A DNA stretch of 64,000 nucleotides from Kutzneria sp. CA-103260 (GTDB taxonomy: Bacteria; Actinomycetota; Actinomycetes; Mycobacteriales; Pseudonocardiaceae), in the NCBI RefSeq assembly GCF_018263855.1, contig NZ_CP073318.1, forward strand, positions 310,001 through 374,000, written 5' to 3'. How positions within the stretch are numbered: the first letter of the stretch is position 1; every line of letters begins with the position of its first letter. Position numbers and translations under genes: made by a program. The notes beneath the pieces are model-generated. The model was not told the origin of the DNA. It saw only the letters and a program-made list of their open reading frames with translations, and searched no databases. Below are positions 18,368 to 26,999 of the stretch, piece by piece.

Positions 18368-19024
18368 CTAGCCGGTTACCGAGGTCAGGTGGCGGGGGCG
18401 GGTGCCGATGCCGGCGTCGCGGGCGCGGGCGATGGCCTCGGCGCGGTCGGCGGCGCGCAGCTTGGTGAAGATGGCCGAGATGTGGTTGCTGACGGTCTTG
18501 GGGGCCAGCTGCAGCTGGCGGGCGATGGCCGAGTTGGAGCGGCCGTCGGCGATGAGGTCGAGGACCTGGCGTTCCCGGCGGGTGAGCTCGGGGAAGGCCT
18601 CCTCGGCCCGTTGCGCGGGGGCGGTGAGCAGTTGGGTGACCCGCTGGGCCACGCCCTCGCCGAAGATGGCCTCGCCGGCGGCGACGCCACGCACGGCCCG
18701 GACGATCTCGGCGGCCTGGGCGGACTTCAGCAGGTAGCCGCGGGCCCCGGCGTGGATGGCCTGGTAGATCGAGTCGTCGTCCTCGGCGAGGGTGAACACC
18801 AGCACCCGCCCGCCGGGCACGGACCGCAGCAGCTCGCGGACGGCGGCGGCGTCGAAGTCGGTCACGATGAGGTCGGGCCGGTGCATGGCGGCGGCCCGGA
18901 CGGCGGCGGCGGTGTCCTCGGCCTCGGCGACGACCCGGATGTCGGGCTCCGACGCCAGCACCGCGCGCAGCCCGTTGCGCACGATGTCGTGACTGTCGGC
19001 GAGAACGACCGAGATGCTGCCCAT
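18368..19024 (-). CDS. Orphan NarL/LuxR-type response regulator
   Basis: 218 residues. Receiver domain about 4-115 with acidic D10, phosphoacceptor D56 (IVTDFD) and the conserved Lys in GYLLKSA. LuxR/GerE helix-turn-helix about 148-205 (LTRRERQVLDLIADGRSNSA, then KTVSNHISAIFTKL). No kinase gene is adjacent, so its signal partner is elsewhere. The upstream region holds a cluster of ATGGGTAA/TTACCCAT repeats (19077-19107) and a hairpin at 19036-19061. Confidence 0.9.
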   Translation of the reverse strand: MGSISVVLADSHDIVRNGLRAVLASEPDIRVVAEAEDTAAAVRAAAMHRPDLIVTDFDAAAVRELLRSVPGGRVLVFTLAEDDDSIYQAIHAGARGYLLKSAQAAEIVRAVRGVAAGEAIFGEGVAQRVTQLLTAPAQRAEEAFPELTRRERQVLDLIADGRSNSAIARQLQLAPKTVSNHISAIFTKLRAADRAEAIARARDAGIGTRPRHLTSVTG

Positions 19025-19076
19025 GTTTCGCAGCTTGGCGCGACGGTTCCCAACCGCGCCAGACCTGGTTCACAAA

Positions 19077-19107
19077 ATGGGTCAACTTACCCATACGGCA
19101 TGGGTAA
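19077..19107. terminator. Hairpin with ATGGGT/TTACCCAT repeats between two minus-strand genes
   Basis: TTACCCAT (19087-19094) pairs with ATGGGTAA (19100-19107) around ACGGC, and a further ATGGGT copy at 19077 could pair alternatively with the same arm. It starts 7 bases beyond the TetR stop codon, so a terminator is likely, but the repeated motif could also be an operator for the response-regulator gene downstream. Confidence 0.45.
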
Positions 19108-19113
19108 ACCGAG

Positions 19114-19680
19114 TCAATGTCGGCGCAGTCCGGCCACGTACATGTCCACGAACAGGTCCATCGCGTCGTTCACGGCGGCCAGGTCGCCGGTCGCGAGCAG
19201 GTCCAGCAGCAGGCCCCGGGTGGCGGCCAACCCCAGCCTGGCATGCGCGAGGGCCGTCCGCTCGTCGAGTCCGTGACTCCTGGCCAGGGCGGCCAGCGGC
19301 GCCAGCCACGCGGTGACCACCTCGGGCAGCAGCGCCTCGGTGCCGGGACGACCCTGCAACGCCTGGCCGTACAGCTCGAAGAACAGCCGCTCGTTGGGGT
19401 ACAGCGCCGGGTCGGTGAACCGCCGCCAGAAGGCTTTGGCCAGTTCAGCGGGGTCGAGGGTGTCGTCCAGGTCGGCCAGGGCCGCCCGCTGCCGGGCCTC
19501 GACCTCGCGGACGATCTCCACCAGCAGGCCCTCCATGGAGCCGAAGTGGTAGATCAGCATCCGGTGGCTGGTGCCCAGCTCGGCGGCCAGCTGGCGCAGG
19601 CTGCGCCCGGTCACGCCGGTCCGCGACAGGTGGTCGACCGCCGCGTCCAACAGCTTGCGCTTTGGCTCCTTGCGCTCCAT
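19114..19680 (-). CDS. TetR family transcriptional regulator
   Basis: 188 residues from the ATG at 19680. The N-terminal helix-turn-helix (about 12-55) reads GVTGRSLRQLAAELGTSHRM then LIYHFGSMEGLL, standard for TetR. The remainder is an all-helical ligand-binding and dimerisation domain. It is divergent from an SRPBCC-fold gene with only 46 bases between start codons, and that gap is filled with GGTACA half-sites, so it most likely represses itself and that neighbour. Ligand unknown, probably a small hydrophobic molecule. Confidence 0.9.
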   Translation of the reverse strand: MERKEPKRKLLDAAVDHLSRTGVTGRSLRQLAAELGTSHRMLIYHFGSMEGLLVEIVREVEARQRAALADLDDTLDPAELAKAFWRRFTDPALYPNERLFFELYGQALQGRPGTEALLPEVVTAWLAPLAALARSHGLDERTALAHARLGLAATRGLLLDLLATGDLAAVNDAMDLFVDMYVAGLRRH

Positions 19681-19686
19681 TGAACC

Positions 19687-19717
19687 AGATGGTACATGTA
19701 CCACTTGGTACATCTGG
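19687..19717. promoter_or_regulatory. TetR operator candidate in divergent gap
   Basis: GGTACATGTACC (19691-19702) is a perfect 12-base palindrome, and TGGTACAT occurs as a direct repeat 16 bases apart. An outer pair CCAGATG/CATCTGG frames the whole. The site fills the 46-base gap between the TetR and SRPBCC start codons. Confidence 0.6.
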
Positions 19718-19726
19718 GGAGGGGTT

Positions 19727-20161
19727 ATGGGAGCCAAGAGGGTCGATGCCCGGGCGCACACCACGGCCAGCCCGGCGGCGGTGCACGCCCTGCTCTGCGA
19801 CGGATCGACCTGGCCGTCGTGGAGCCGGATCGAGACCTTCGACCTGGAGCGGGCCGGCGCCGACGGCGGGGAGACCGTCGGCGCTGTCCGAAACTTCCGC
19901 ACCGGCCGCTACTTCATGCGGGAACAGGTCGTGGAGATCGTGCCGGACCGGCGGTTCAGCTACACCCTGCTGTCCGGGCTGGCGCTGCGCGGCTATCGGG
20001 CCGACGTCGACCTCACTCCGGCCGACGGCGGCACCGACATCCACTGGAGCAGCTCGTTCCGGGCCAAGGTGCCGGGCACGGGCTGGCTCTACCGACGGGC
20101 CCTGCAGCGCATGACCGAGGGCTTCGCGCAGGACCTGGCTACGGGGTCAGCAGCTCGATGA
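19727..20161 (+). CDS. SRPBCC family protein (START/Bet v1-like fold)
   Basis: 144 residues from ATG 19727 with GGAGG upstream. The sequence opens with RAHTTASPAAVHALLCDGST, the typical first strand and helices of polyketide cyclase/dehydrase-type SRPBCC proteins, followed by a WPSWSRIE motif and late strands with a C-terminal helix. Such proteins bind hydrophobic ligands in a cavity. Paired with the divergent TetR gene, which probably controls it. The 3' end overlaps the convergent ankyrin gene by 23 bases. Confidence 0.85.
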   Translation: MGAKRVDARAHTTASPAAVHALLCDGSTWPSWSRIETFDLERAGADGGETVGAVRNFRTGRYFMREQVVEIVPDRRFSYTLLSGLALRGYRADVDLTPADGGTDIHWSSSFRAKVPGTGWLYRRALQRMTEGFAQDLATGSAAR

Positions 20162-21530
20162 GCTCGGGGTGACCTTCGTGCTCGGCCCAGCCCGCGGGGG
20201 TCGCGTCGAACCTGGCGTCGTGGATCGAGGGGTCGGCGCCGAGTTCGAGCAGCAGCAGGACCAAGGGTCGGTTGCCGTCGGCGGCGGCGTGGTGCAGGGC
20301 CGTGGACCACGGCTGTTCGATGGGCGTGTCGCCGCGGCCGAGGGCGTTGACGTCGAAACCGAGCTCGACCAGCCGGCGGACGGCGTCGAGGCGGCCGTTG
20401 GCGGCGGCCCACACCACCAGCCCGGGCCGGGCGGCCCGAGCCTGGTCGGCCATCGACGGATCAGCTTCGCCGCCACCCAACACGGCGGCCACGAACTCCG
20501 ACACCGGATCCAGCGCGGGGGCCGGGGCGCCGGCGGACTTCAGGTAGGCGGCGATGTCGTTGTTGCCGTTCAACAACGCCAGCCGGACGACGCCGTCGGG
20601 GAACTCCACGCCGTTCTCCACCAGCAGCTGGACCCGGGCCTGCTGGTTGTGGCTCACGGCCCACAACAGCTGGCCCTGCACCAGTTCCACCGGTGACTGG
20701 AGGGACAGCCGCGCCCGCCACGGACCACCTTCGCCACGGCCCAAGCCGTAACGGAACAGCAGCCGCAGATGCGAGTCGTCGACGCCGAACATGCGGTTGT
20801 ACAAGGCCTGTCCGTCGTTGGGCTCGGCCCCGGCCCGCAGCAGCAACTCGGCCAGCTCCAGCGACTGGGGATGCCGGGGTTGCCGAACCGGCCCCTGCTC
20901 ACCTTCCCCGAACGCCCCGGTGAGCAGGGTGAACGGCGTGGTCAGACCGCCCCACAGATAGCCGGTGTCGGGATTTCCCCCGGCTGCCAACAGGATCCGC
21001 GCCGTCCGCAGCGGATCGCGTTGACTGACCCGTGCGTACGCCAGGTAGCACAACGGTTCCCACAGATGCGGGCCGCCTTCGCGCCGGGCCAACGACCGGT
21101 CGGACGCCAGCAGTTGCGCGACCCGGTCAGCGTCGCCGGCGGCCGCGGCGGCCCAGATGTCCGGCTCCGCCGGCAGGACGGCGGCGGCCCAGCGGGCCGG
21201 GTCGTCCTCGGGGGAGTAGGTCAGGCAGGCCAGCCGGCAGAACTCGTCCGACGGCGAGCCCCCGACCGGCTGGCCGGTGCGCCGCGGCCAGCGGTAGCGG
21301 TCGATGACGTCCAGGTGTTGGCGGAGCTTGGCCCAGCTGGCGAACCCGTACTCACGGGCGACCACCAGCTGGGCCGTGGCCAGCGGAAACGACTCACCAA
21401 CGGTCCCGTAGGAGCGGTGCACCCGGGCCAGCGCCTCGGCGTCCCCGGCGCGCACTGCCCGGTGCAGGGCACGGGCCTGGTGCCGCAGATGTTCCAGGCT
21501 GGGGTCGTCGGGCAACGAAACGGTCGGCAT
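20139..21530 (-). CDS. Ankyrin repeat protein
   Basis: 463 residues, no signal peptide. The N-terminus (SLEHLRHQARALHRAVRAGD, then REYGFASWAKLRQHL) matches the helical start of actinomycete ankyrin proteins. Ankyrin-like repeats occur about 125-280 and most clearly at 365-463 (ALHHAAADGNRPLVLLLLEL, GADPSIHD). It presumably mediates protein-protein binding; the partner is unknown. GGAGG lies 5 bases before the ATG at 21530. It converges on and overlaps the SRPBCC gene. Confidence 0.85.
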   Translation of the reverse strand: MPTVSLPDDPSLEHLRHQARALHRAVRAGDAEALARVHRSYGTVGESFPLATAQLVVAREYGFASWAKLRQHLDVIDRYRWPRRTGQPVGGSPSDEFCRLACLTYSPEDDPARWAAAVLPAEPDIWAAAAAGDADRVAQLLASDRSLARREGGPHLWEPLCYLAYARVSQRDPLRTARILLAAGGNPDTGYLWGGLTTPFTLLTGAFGEGEQGPVRQPRHPQSLELAELLLRAGAEPNDGQALYNRMFGVDDSHLRLLFRYGLGRGEGGPWRARLSLQSPVELVQGQLLWAVSHNQQARVQLLVENGVEFPDGVVRLALLNGNNDIAAYLKSAGAPAPALDPVSEFVAAVLGGGEADPSMADQARAARPGLVVWAAANGRLDAVRRLVELGFDVNALGRGDTPIEQPWSTALHHAAADGNRPLVLLLLELGADPSIHDARFDATPAGWAEHEGHPELIELLTP

Positions 21531-21674
21531 GCCGACCTCCCTTCACACGCCTGCTGTCCGCATCGCCAGGCTGAAAGGAGGTACCGGCAACAAAACCAGG
21601 GAACCGCTCAGGCGGGCTGAGCCCTTTCCGCGGACCGGTGGCTCCCTGCGAGCCGCCCCCGACGATAGCGCATC

Positions 21675-23948
21675 TCACTCGGCCGCATAGTCCTTGGCGC
21701 TGAAGGTCCGCAGCACCGGTCCACACGCGGCGGCCGCGGCCAGCGCGACCAGGAAGCCGGCGGCCGCCGGCGCGAGGAGCCAGAGGTTGAGCAGAGCCTC
21801 GCCACGGCCGGAGATGGCTCGGGCGACGCCGAGCAATCCGACGCCGACGAGCACACCGGCCAGGCTGGCGCCCAGCGTGGCCACCAGAACCGGCAGCACG
21901 ACCTCGCGCCGCAACGCCCGCGCGAGCACCCGCACCGGCGTGCCGGCGGCGATCAGGGCGCCGAACGTGCGCCGCCGGTCGATCACCGAGCCGACCGCGG
22001 CCACCGCCGCGCTGGCTCCGCTCAGCAAAGCCATCAGCGCCAGCCCGATGGCCGTCGCCCGACGCAGGTCGGCCATCCGCGTGACCCCGTGGCTGCTGTC
22101 CCGGACGTTGTCGGCCACCGGCACGTTCGGCAGCACCCGAACCACCGCGGTGTACACGGCGTCCCGATTGGACGGTGTCGTCACGGTCGCCGCCCCGGTC
22201 GGTGTGGCGGCCAGGTCTGGGAACACCGCTGGGTCGATGACCATCAGCTCCGCGGAGGCGGAGATCGTGCGCACCGGCACGGACGCCGGCAGCGGCTGGG
22301 CCACCGGCGCGTCGTTGGGGACCCGGGCGTTCCGTGTGAACTCCACGTTCCGCACGGCGTCCTTGGAACCCAGCGGGACGTACACCGCCGGCCCGGCCAC
22401 GCAATCGCTTGCGGACAGTCCGGAGACGACTTTCGCCGCGTCCTGGCACGGCGCGATGATCGTCTGGTAGCTCTGCCGGTAATTGTCCACTGTGGATGTC
22501 AGGTAGCCGCTCACCAGCGGTACCACCTCGGCGTCCAGCTTGTGCTCGGCCAACCGCGCCCGCAGTTCGCCGACCGGGTCGGTGTTGCGCCCGACCGAGT
22601 CCGCCACGATGGCCGAGTCCTTCCACGGCCCCTGGAACACCGGCACCTGGTCCTCGACACCGGGCAGCATGGTCAACGCCATCGAGCTGGCGAACACCGC
22701 CACCACCACGCCGGCCGCCGCGCGGAACGCCGCCACCGGATCGCCGAGCAGCCGTCGCCCGGCCAGCAGCGTGGACGGCTTGCGCCAGCGAGCCACGAAA
22801 AGCCGTCCCACCAACGAAGTCACTAGCGGCCCGGCCAGCACCAGCGCCACCCCGACCGCGCCGAGGCCGATCAGCACCACGGTGAACCGGTTCTGGCCGG
22901 AGCCCCGGGTGGCGACGTACAGGCCGAGCACGAACACGGCGCCGGCGGCGACCAGCCCCAACAGTCGAGCGGTGCTGATCTTGCGCCGGGACTGCTCGGC
23001 CGCCGCCGTCAGCGGTCGCTCGACGACGCGGCGCAGCCCCAGAACCGCCGCCCCGCCAACCAGAACCGGCGCCAGCACGGCGACAAAGGCGACAAAGCCC
23101 GGCCCGGACGTGAAGTCACTGGGCAGCCAGGTGCCGCCGCCCCACGGGATCAACGCCGTCAGATGGCTCAGCGGTTCGGCCGCGGCCACGGCGATCACGC
23201 TGCCCAGCACGGCCCCGATCACCGTCTCCACCGCGGTCATGGCGATCACCTGCATCGGCGTCGCCCCGGCCAGCCGCAGTGCCGCCAGCCGCCGTTCCCG
23301 CCGGGTCGCGGTCAGCCGCGCCGCCGAGGCCACCAGCACCAGACACGGCACGATCAGCACCACCATGCCGATCCTGGACAGCAGGTAGAGCAGGTCGCCG
23401 CTGTCCTCGGCGTGGCCGATGTTGCCGGCGAAACCGGGCAGCCCGTAGCCGTAGACCGTGCCCGGGTCGTGGCCGACGATCACCACCAGCTCCTCCGGGT
23501 ATTCCAGCGCCTGCACGCCGATCTGCCCGACCACCTGTCCCGGGAACCGGTCGCCCAGCTTCTCCGGCGGGTTCGCCTTGACCAGATCGGCCAGGGCCGG
23601 CGACAGCAGCACCTGCCCCGGCCCCGGGACCAGCGGCAGGCCGGGGGCCAGGCTCGGCTCGCTCTCGGGATGGGCCTTGGCCACGTCGTAGCGCTCGATC
23701 AGCTGGCCGCCGAACTGGTCCTCGTTCTTGGCCACCACCAGCTGGGCCCGGCTGTCCTGCTGGCTCACCGCCTGATCGGTGCTGCGCCAGGCGACCCGGT
23801 CGGCCCGCTGCTGCAACGCGTGCGGCGCCGACGCCAGCCACAACACCAGCGACACGCCCAAAGCCACGCCCACGGTGACCAGCGCCGTGCCGATCCGACT
23901 GCGGGAGTCGTTACGCAGCACGGCAAACGCGATCCGGAGCACACTCAC
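21675..23948 (-). CDS. FtsX-like ABC transporter permease
   Basis: 757 residues with one N-terminal helix (about 20-42), a large external domain (about 45-185), then helix clusters near 190-300, 330-415 and 620-745, the double FtsX layout of MacB-type exporters. Cytoplasmic ARLTATRRERRLAALRLAGA is the usual FtsX coupling segment. It is downstream of its ATPase gene (67-base gap) on the minus strand and close to a divergent two-component system, the arrangement typical of antimicrobial-peptide sensing and export modules. Cargo unknown. Confidence 0.9.
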   Translation of the reverse strand: MSVLRIAFAVLRNDSRSRIGTALVTVGVALGVSLVLWLASAPHALQQRADRVAWRSTDQAVSQQDSRAQLVVAKNEDQFGGQLIERYDVAKAHPESEPSLAPGLPLVPGPGQVLLSPALADLVKANPPEKLGDRFPGQVVGQIGVQALEYPEELVVIVGHDPGTVYGYGLPGFAGNIGHAEDSGDLLYLLSRIGMVVLIVPCLVLVASAARLTATRRERRLAALRLAGATPMQVIAMTAVETVIGAVLGSVIAVAAAEPLSHLTALIPWGGGTWLPSDFTSGPGFVAFVAVLAPVLVGGAAVLGLRRVVERPLTAAAEQSRRKISTARLLGLVAAGAVFVLGLYVATRGSGQNRFTVVLIGLGAVGVALVLAGPLVTSLVGRLFVARWRKPSTLLAGRRLLGDPVAAFRAAAGVVVAVFASSMALTMLPGVEDQVPVFQGPWKDSAIVADSVGRNTDPVGELRARLAEHKLDAEVVPLVSGYLTSTVDNYRQSYQTIIAPCQDAAKVVSGLSASDCVAGPAVYVPLGSKDAVRNVEFTRNARVPNDAPVAQPLPASVPVRTISASAELMVIDPAVFPDLAATPTGAATVTTPSNRDAVYTAVVRVLPNVPVADNVRDSSHGVTRMADLRRATAIGLALMALLSGASAAVAAVGSVIDRRRTFGALIAAGTPVRVLARALRREVVLPVLVATLGASLAGVLVGVGLLGVARAISGRGEALLNLWLLAPAAAGFLVALAAAAACGPVLRTFSAKDYAAE

Positions 23949-23994
23949 GCTGCCTCCTTCGTCGGCAGCGCGAGCGCGAAAGACGCTGTGCTGA

Positions 23995-24018
23995 ATGATT
24001 CGCTCGCAAGCTCGCTCA
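23995..24018 (-). repeat. Copy 1 of a 24-base repeat at an ABC gene stop codon
   Basis: Reading on the minus strand, TGAGCGAGCTTGCGAGCGAA plus TCAT begins exactly at the TGA stop of the ABC ATPase gene. A second copy with 23 of 24 identical bases begins at the TGA stop of another ABC transporter gene at 58856. Confidence 0.75.
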
Positions 24019-24696
24019 TGCCGCGTAGACCTCCTGCGCGATGCGACCGTCGCTCAGCTCCACCCGGCGCTTGGCCCGGGCGGCGATCGCGGCGTCGTGG
24101 GTCACCACGACAACCGCCGCGTTCGACTCCTCGGCCGAGGTCAGCAGGGCGGACATCATCTCCTGGCCGGTGCGGGTGTCCAGGGCGCCGGTCGGCTCGT
24201 CGGCGAAGATCACCCGCGGCCGGTGGGCCAGCGCCCGCGCGATGGCCACCCGCTGCGCCTGCCCACCGGACATCTCACCCGGCCGCCGCCCGGCCAGCCC
24301 GTCCAGGCCGAGCTTGTGCAGCCAGACCCGGGCAGTGGAAACGGCATTGGGGCGCGGCACACCGGCCAGCAGCAGCGGCAGCGCGGCGTTCTCCTCGGCG
24401 GTCAGCTCGGCCACCAGCATGTTGGACTGGAACACGAAGCCGAACGCGGTCCGTCGCAGCTCGCTGCGCGCCGCCTCGGACAGCGTGCCCACGGACTGCC
24501 CGTCCAGGAACACGTCACCGCTGTCCGGCCGCAGGATGCCGGACAACACCTGCAACAGGCTGGTCTTGCCGGAGCCGGACGGCCCAACCACGGCCAGCAC
24601 CTCGCCGGCCGCGATGTTGATGTCCACGCCGTCCAGGGCGTGCACACCGCCGTACTGCTTGGTCAGGCCCCGCCCCGTGAGCACCGGTGCAGTCAC
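24016..24696 (-). CDS. ABC transporter ATP-binding protein (MacB/LolD type)
   Basis: 226 residues. Walker A GPSGSGKTS near 38-46, the Q-loop in FVFQSNMLVAELTAEEN, signature MSGGQAQRVAIARAL, Walker B VIFADEPTGALD and the switch His in VVVVTHDAAIA. The length and the GALDTRTG extension are those of exporter ATPases paired with FtsX permeases. Divergent from the histidine kinase gene (173-base gap), so probably regulated by that two-component system. Confidence 0.93.
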   Translation of the reverse strand: MTAPVLTGRGLTKQYGGVHALDGVDINIAAGEVLAVVGPSGSGKTSLLQVLSGILRPDSGDVFLDGQSVGTLSEAARSELRRTAFGFVFQSNMLVAELTAEENAALPLLLAGVPRPNAVSTARVWLHKLGLDGLAGRRPGEMSGGQAQRVAIARALAHRPRVIFADEPTGALDTRTGQEMMSALLTSAEESNAAVVVVTHDAAIAARAKRRVELSDGRIAQEVYAA

Positions 24697-24856
24697 CGTT
24701 GTCCCCTCCCGATCGTTGATGTCGGGTTGAGACGGTGCCGGAGCCGGGGCTTCGTGCGCCTCGGCCGGGCAGACCGGGACTGTGGGCCGTCCATCGGCCG
24801 AATGACCGATGCCGCGCCGAGCCGGTCGGCCGAGGTCGCGGGCGGGTGTCCGGCCG

Positions 24857-24872
24857 TAGTGTGTCCTTCGTG
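24857..24872 (+). promoter_or_regulatory. Probable leaderless promoter -10 of the histidine kinase gene
   Basis: TAGTGT (24857-24862) is followed by exactly 7 bases and then the GTG at 24870, the spacing expected when transcription begins at the start codon. No ribosome site is present. The -35 region is weak. Confidence 0.4.
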
Positions 24873-26036
24873 GACCGACTGCTGACGGCGCTGCGTGCCC
24901 CCTTGTTCATCGGGCTCGGCCTGGCCGCGGTGTACCTGCTGCAGACGCTGCCGTTCCTGCTCTACAGCTGGCGGCTGGCCGGGCTCCCCTTGCAGCTGCT
25001 CATCCTGCCGACCTGCGTGGCCGCGGTGATCTGCATCAAGCGCCCGGTGCTGGCGGTCATGGTCGCGACCGTCGCGGCCGGCGTCACCACCGTGGCGGTG
25101 CGGGCGCTGCACGTCAACGAGCCGACGATCCTCAGCCCGCTGACGCCGGTCGAGACCGTGGCGTTCCTGATCATCATCATGACGGTGGTGTTCCACGCCG
25201 ACGCGGTCGCCGCGGTGATCGAGGTCGGCCTGCTGTGCGCCTCGGCCACGTTCGCCCTGCTCTTCCGCGAGAACACCAACCTGTACTCCTCGGAGACGCG
25301 GCTCAACTTCGCGCTGTGCGTGGCGGTGGTCGGCATCGCCGTGATGGTCGCCATCTACCTGCGGGCCCGGGACGGCATGCGCCGACGCGCACTGACCGCC
25401 GCCGTCACCGACGCGCAGCGGGCCGAGCGGGTGGAGCTGGCCCGCGAGCTGCACGACGTGGTCGCCCACCACGTCACCGGCATGGTCGTGCAGGCCCAAG
25501 CGGCGATGGCTGTGTCCGAGAACGACCCCCTGGCCGCGCACCGGCTGCTGCCCGGCATCGTCAACTCCGGCTCCGACGCCCTGACCGCGATGCGCCGGCT
25601 GGTCGGCACACTCCGCGAAAGTGAGCCCCTCTACACCGCCACCACCGACCTGGATTCCGACGTGCGGGCCGCCGTCGAGCGGGCCGCGCAGGCCGGTGTG
25701 CCGGTACGGCTGCGGATGGAGCTGCCGGACTCGGTGCCACAGGAGGTCGGCCGGTCGGTGCTGCGGCTGGTCCAGGAGTCGCTGACCAACGTGCACAAGC
25801 ACGCCAACGCGCCGACCGAGGTGACGGTTGAACTGAACCGTACAGTTTCGGGGCTGCGGCTGCTGGTCCGCGACGACGGCATCGGGGGACGGGTCGTGCC
25901 GGTCGGCGGATCGGGCGGATACGGTCTGGTCGGCATGCGGGAACGGGTGGAGCTGCTGGGCGGCCTGTTCTCGGCGGGCGAGGTGGACGGCGGCTGGCAG
26001 GTGCTGGCCGAGCTGCCGTTGGAGGGGACGAGGTAG
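24870..26036 (+). CDS. Two-component sensor histidine kinase (HisKA_3)
   Basis: 388 residues from GTG 24870 (a GTG at 24861 is also possible). Five or so membrane helices occupy about 8-155, followed by a HisKA_3 dimerisation domain with phospho-acceptor H195 in ELHDVVAHHV. The ATPase domain has the N box SLTNVHKHANA, G1 box DDGIGG and G2 box GYGLVGMRERVELLGG. Short external loops suggest sensing within the membrane. The stop overlaps the regulator start by one base. Likely senses a compound exported by the divergent ABC system. Confidence 0.92.
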   Translation: MDRLLTALRAPLFIGLGLAAVYLLQTLPFLLYSWRLAGLPLQLLILPTCVAAVICIKRPVLAVMVATVAAGVTTVAVRALHVNEPTILSPLTPVETVAFLIIIMTVVFHADAVAAVIEVGLLCASATFALLFRENTNLYSSETRLNFALCVAVVGIAVMVAIYLRARDGMRRRALTAAVTDAQRAERVELARELHDVVAHHVTGMVVQAQAAMAVSENDPLAAHRLLPGIVNSGSDALTAMRRLVGTLRESEPLYTATTDLDSDVRAAVERAAQAGVPVRLRMELPDSVPQEVGRSVLRLVQESLTNVHKHANAPTEVTVELNRTVSGLRLLVRDDGIGGRVVPVGGSGGYGLVGMRERVELLGGLFSAGEVDGGWQVLAELPLEGTR

Positions 26037-26686
26037 TGACGGTCCGGGTGCTGATCGCGGACGACCAGGAGATGGTCCGGGTGGGGTTCCGGATGATCCT
26101 CGACAACCAGCCGGACATCGAGGTGGTGGCCGACGTGCCCGACGGGGTGACGGCCCTGACCCGGGCCCGTGAGCTGCGGCCCGACGTGTGCCTGGTGGAC
26201 ATCCGGATGCCTGGCGTGGACGGCCTGGAGGTGACCCGGCAGCTGGCCGGGCCGGGCGTCGCCGATCCGATGAAGGTTGTTGTCGTGACAACCTTCGACC
26301 TGGACGAGTACGTCTACGCCGCGCTGGAGAACGGGGCGTGCGGCTTCCTGCTCAAGGACGCCGGGCCGGCGCTGCTGGTGGAGGCGGTGCGGGCGGCCGC
26401 CGCCGGCAACGCCCTGATCTCCCCGCAGATCACCCTGCGCATGCTCCAGCACTTCACCCGCCCGCCCGAGGGCTCCGGCGCCGAGCTGGACCTGCTGACC
26501 CAGCGGGAGCAGGACGTGGTGCGGGAGGTGGCCCGCGGCCTGACCAACACCGAGATCGCCGGCGTGCTGTTCCTGTCCCTGTCCACGGTCAAGACCCACC
26601 TCGCCTCGGTGCAGAACAAGATCGGCGCCCGGAACCGGGTCGAGATCGCCTCCTGGGCCTGGCGCACCGGCCTGGTCACTGCATAG
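26036..26686 (+). CDS. NarL/LuxR-type response regulator, partner of upstream kinase
   Basis: 216 residues from GTG 26036, overlapping the kinase stop (TAGTG). Receiver with LIADDQEMVRVGFRMIL, phosphoacceptor D55 in CLVDIRMPG, and the conserved Lys in GFLLKDA. LuxR helix-turn-helix about 150-205 (LTQREQDVVREVARGLTNTE, then STVKTHLASVQNKI). Followed within 9 bases by a long imperfect hairpin. Confidence 0.93.
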   Translation: MTVRVLIADDQEMVRVGFRMILDNQPDIEVVADVPDGVTALTRARELRPDVCLVDIRMPGVDGLEVTRQLAGPGVADPMKVVVVTTFDLDEYVYAALENGACGFLLKDAGPALLVEAVRAAAAGNALISPQITLRMLQHFTRPPEGSGAELDLLTQREQDVVREVARGLTNTEIAGVLFLSLSTVKTHLASVQNKIGARNRVEIASWAWRTGLVTA

Positions 26687-26694
26687 TTTGAATG

Positions 26695-26819
26695 CGAGGC
26701 CGCGCCGGTGCCTGGACCGTCGCCGGATTTCGATCGCCGCAGCCGACGCAACCCACCACCCGGGCCGGATGCGGCGGTCGAAATCCGGCTAGGGAAGGCA
26801 CCGGTCACGAGCGGCCTCG
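26695..26819. repeat. 125-base nested imperfect palindrome downstream of the response regulator
   Basis: Three stems pair in register: 26695-26703 with 26811-26819 (9 of 9), 26705-26713 with 26796-26804 (9 of 9), and 26722-26740 with 26771-26789 (18 of 19, one G-T). The apical loop is 30 bases. A smaller GC hairpin follows at 26822-26838. Together they fill much of a 310-base gap between the regulator and the sigma-factor gene. It could be a terminator, a structured RNA or a MITE-like element. Confidence 0.6.
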
Positions 26820-26821
26820 CC

Positions 26822-26838
26822 CCGCGCGGAACGCGCGG
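26822..26838. terminator. GC-rich hairpin after the nested palindrome
   Basis: CCGCGCG (26822-26828) pairs with CGCGCGG (26832-26838) around GAA. A compact stem just beyond the larger palindrome and downstream of the two-component operon. Confidence 0.4.
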
Positions 26839-26907
26839 CATAGACACTGTCACGGCGTAGACCTGTCAAGGGGTGTGGCGCTCCCCGGAGACCCTTAGAC
26901 GCTTGTA

Positions 26908-26921
26908 TAGGGATTTCCCTA
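26908..26921. promoter_or_regulatory. Dyad TAGGGATTTCCCTA resembling a PAS-LuxR box
   Basis: The sequence matches the 14-base core of the published PimM-type consensus CTVGGGAWWTCCCBAG at every position. It is 75 bases upstream of the sigma-factor GTG. No PAS-LuxR protein is encoded in the window, though several other LuxR-type proteins are. Confidence 0.5.
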
Positions 26922-26983
26922 ACGGCGGTTCGGCCGCATTCGAAGGCTCCCTCCGGTCGATCGTCAATCCGGCGTATCGACCC

Positions 26984-26999
26984 TAGGTTTGCCCTTGTG
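26984..26999 (+). promoter_or_regulatory. Probable leaderless promoter -10 of the sigma-factor gene
   Basis: TAGGTT (26984-26989), 7 bases, then GTG at 26997. There is no Shine-Dalgarno sequence. The -10 overlaps CCCTAGGT, a word also present in the two CIS divergent promoters. Confidence 0.45.
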
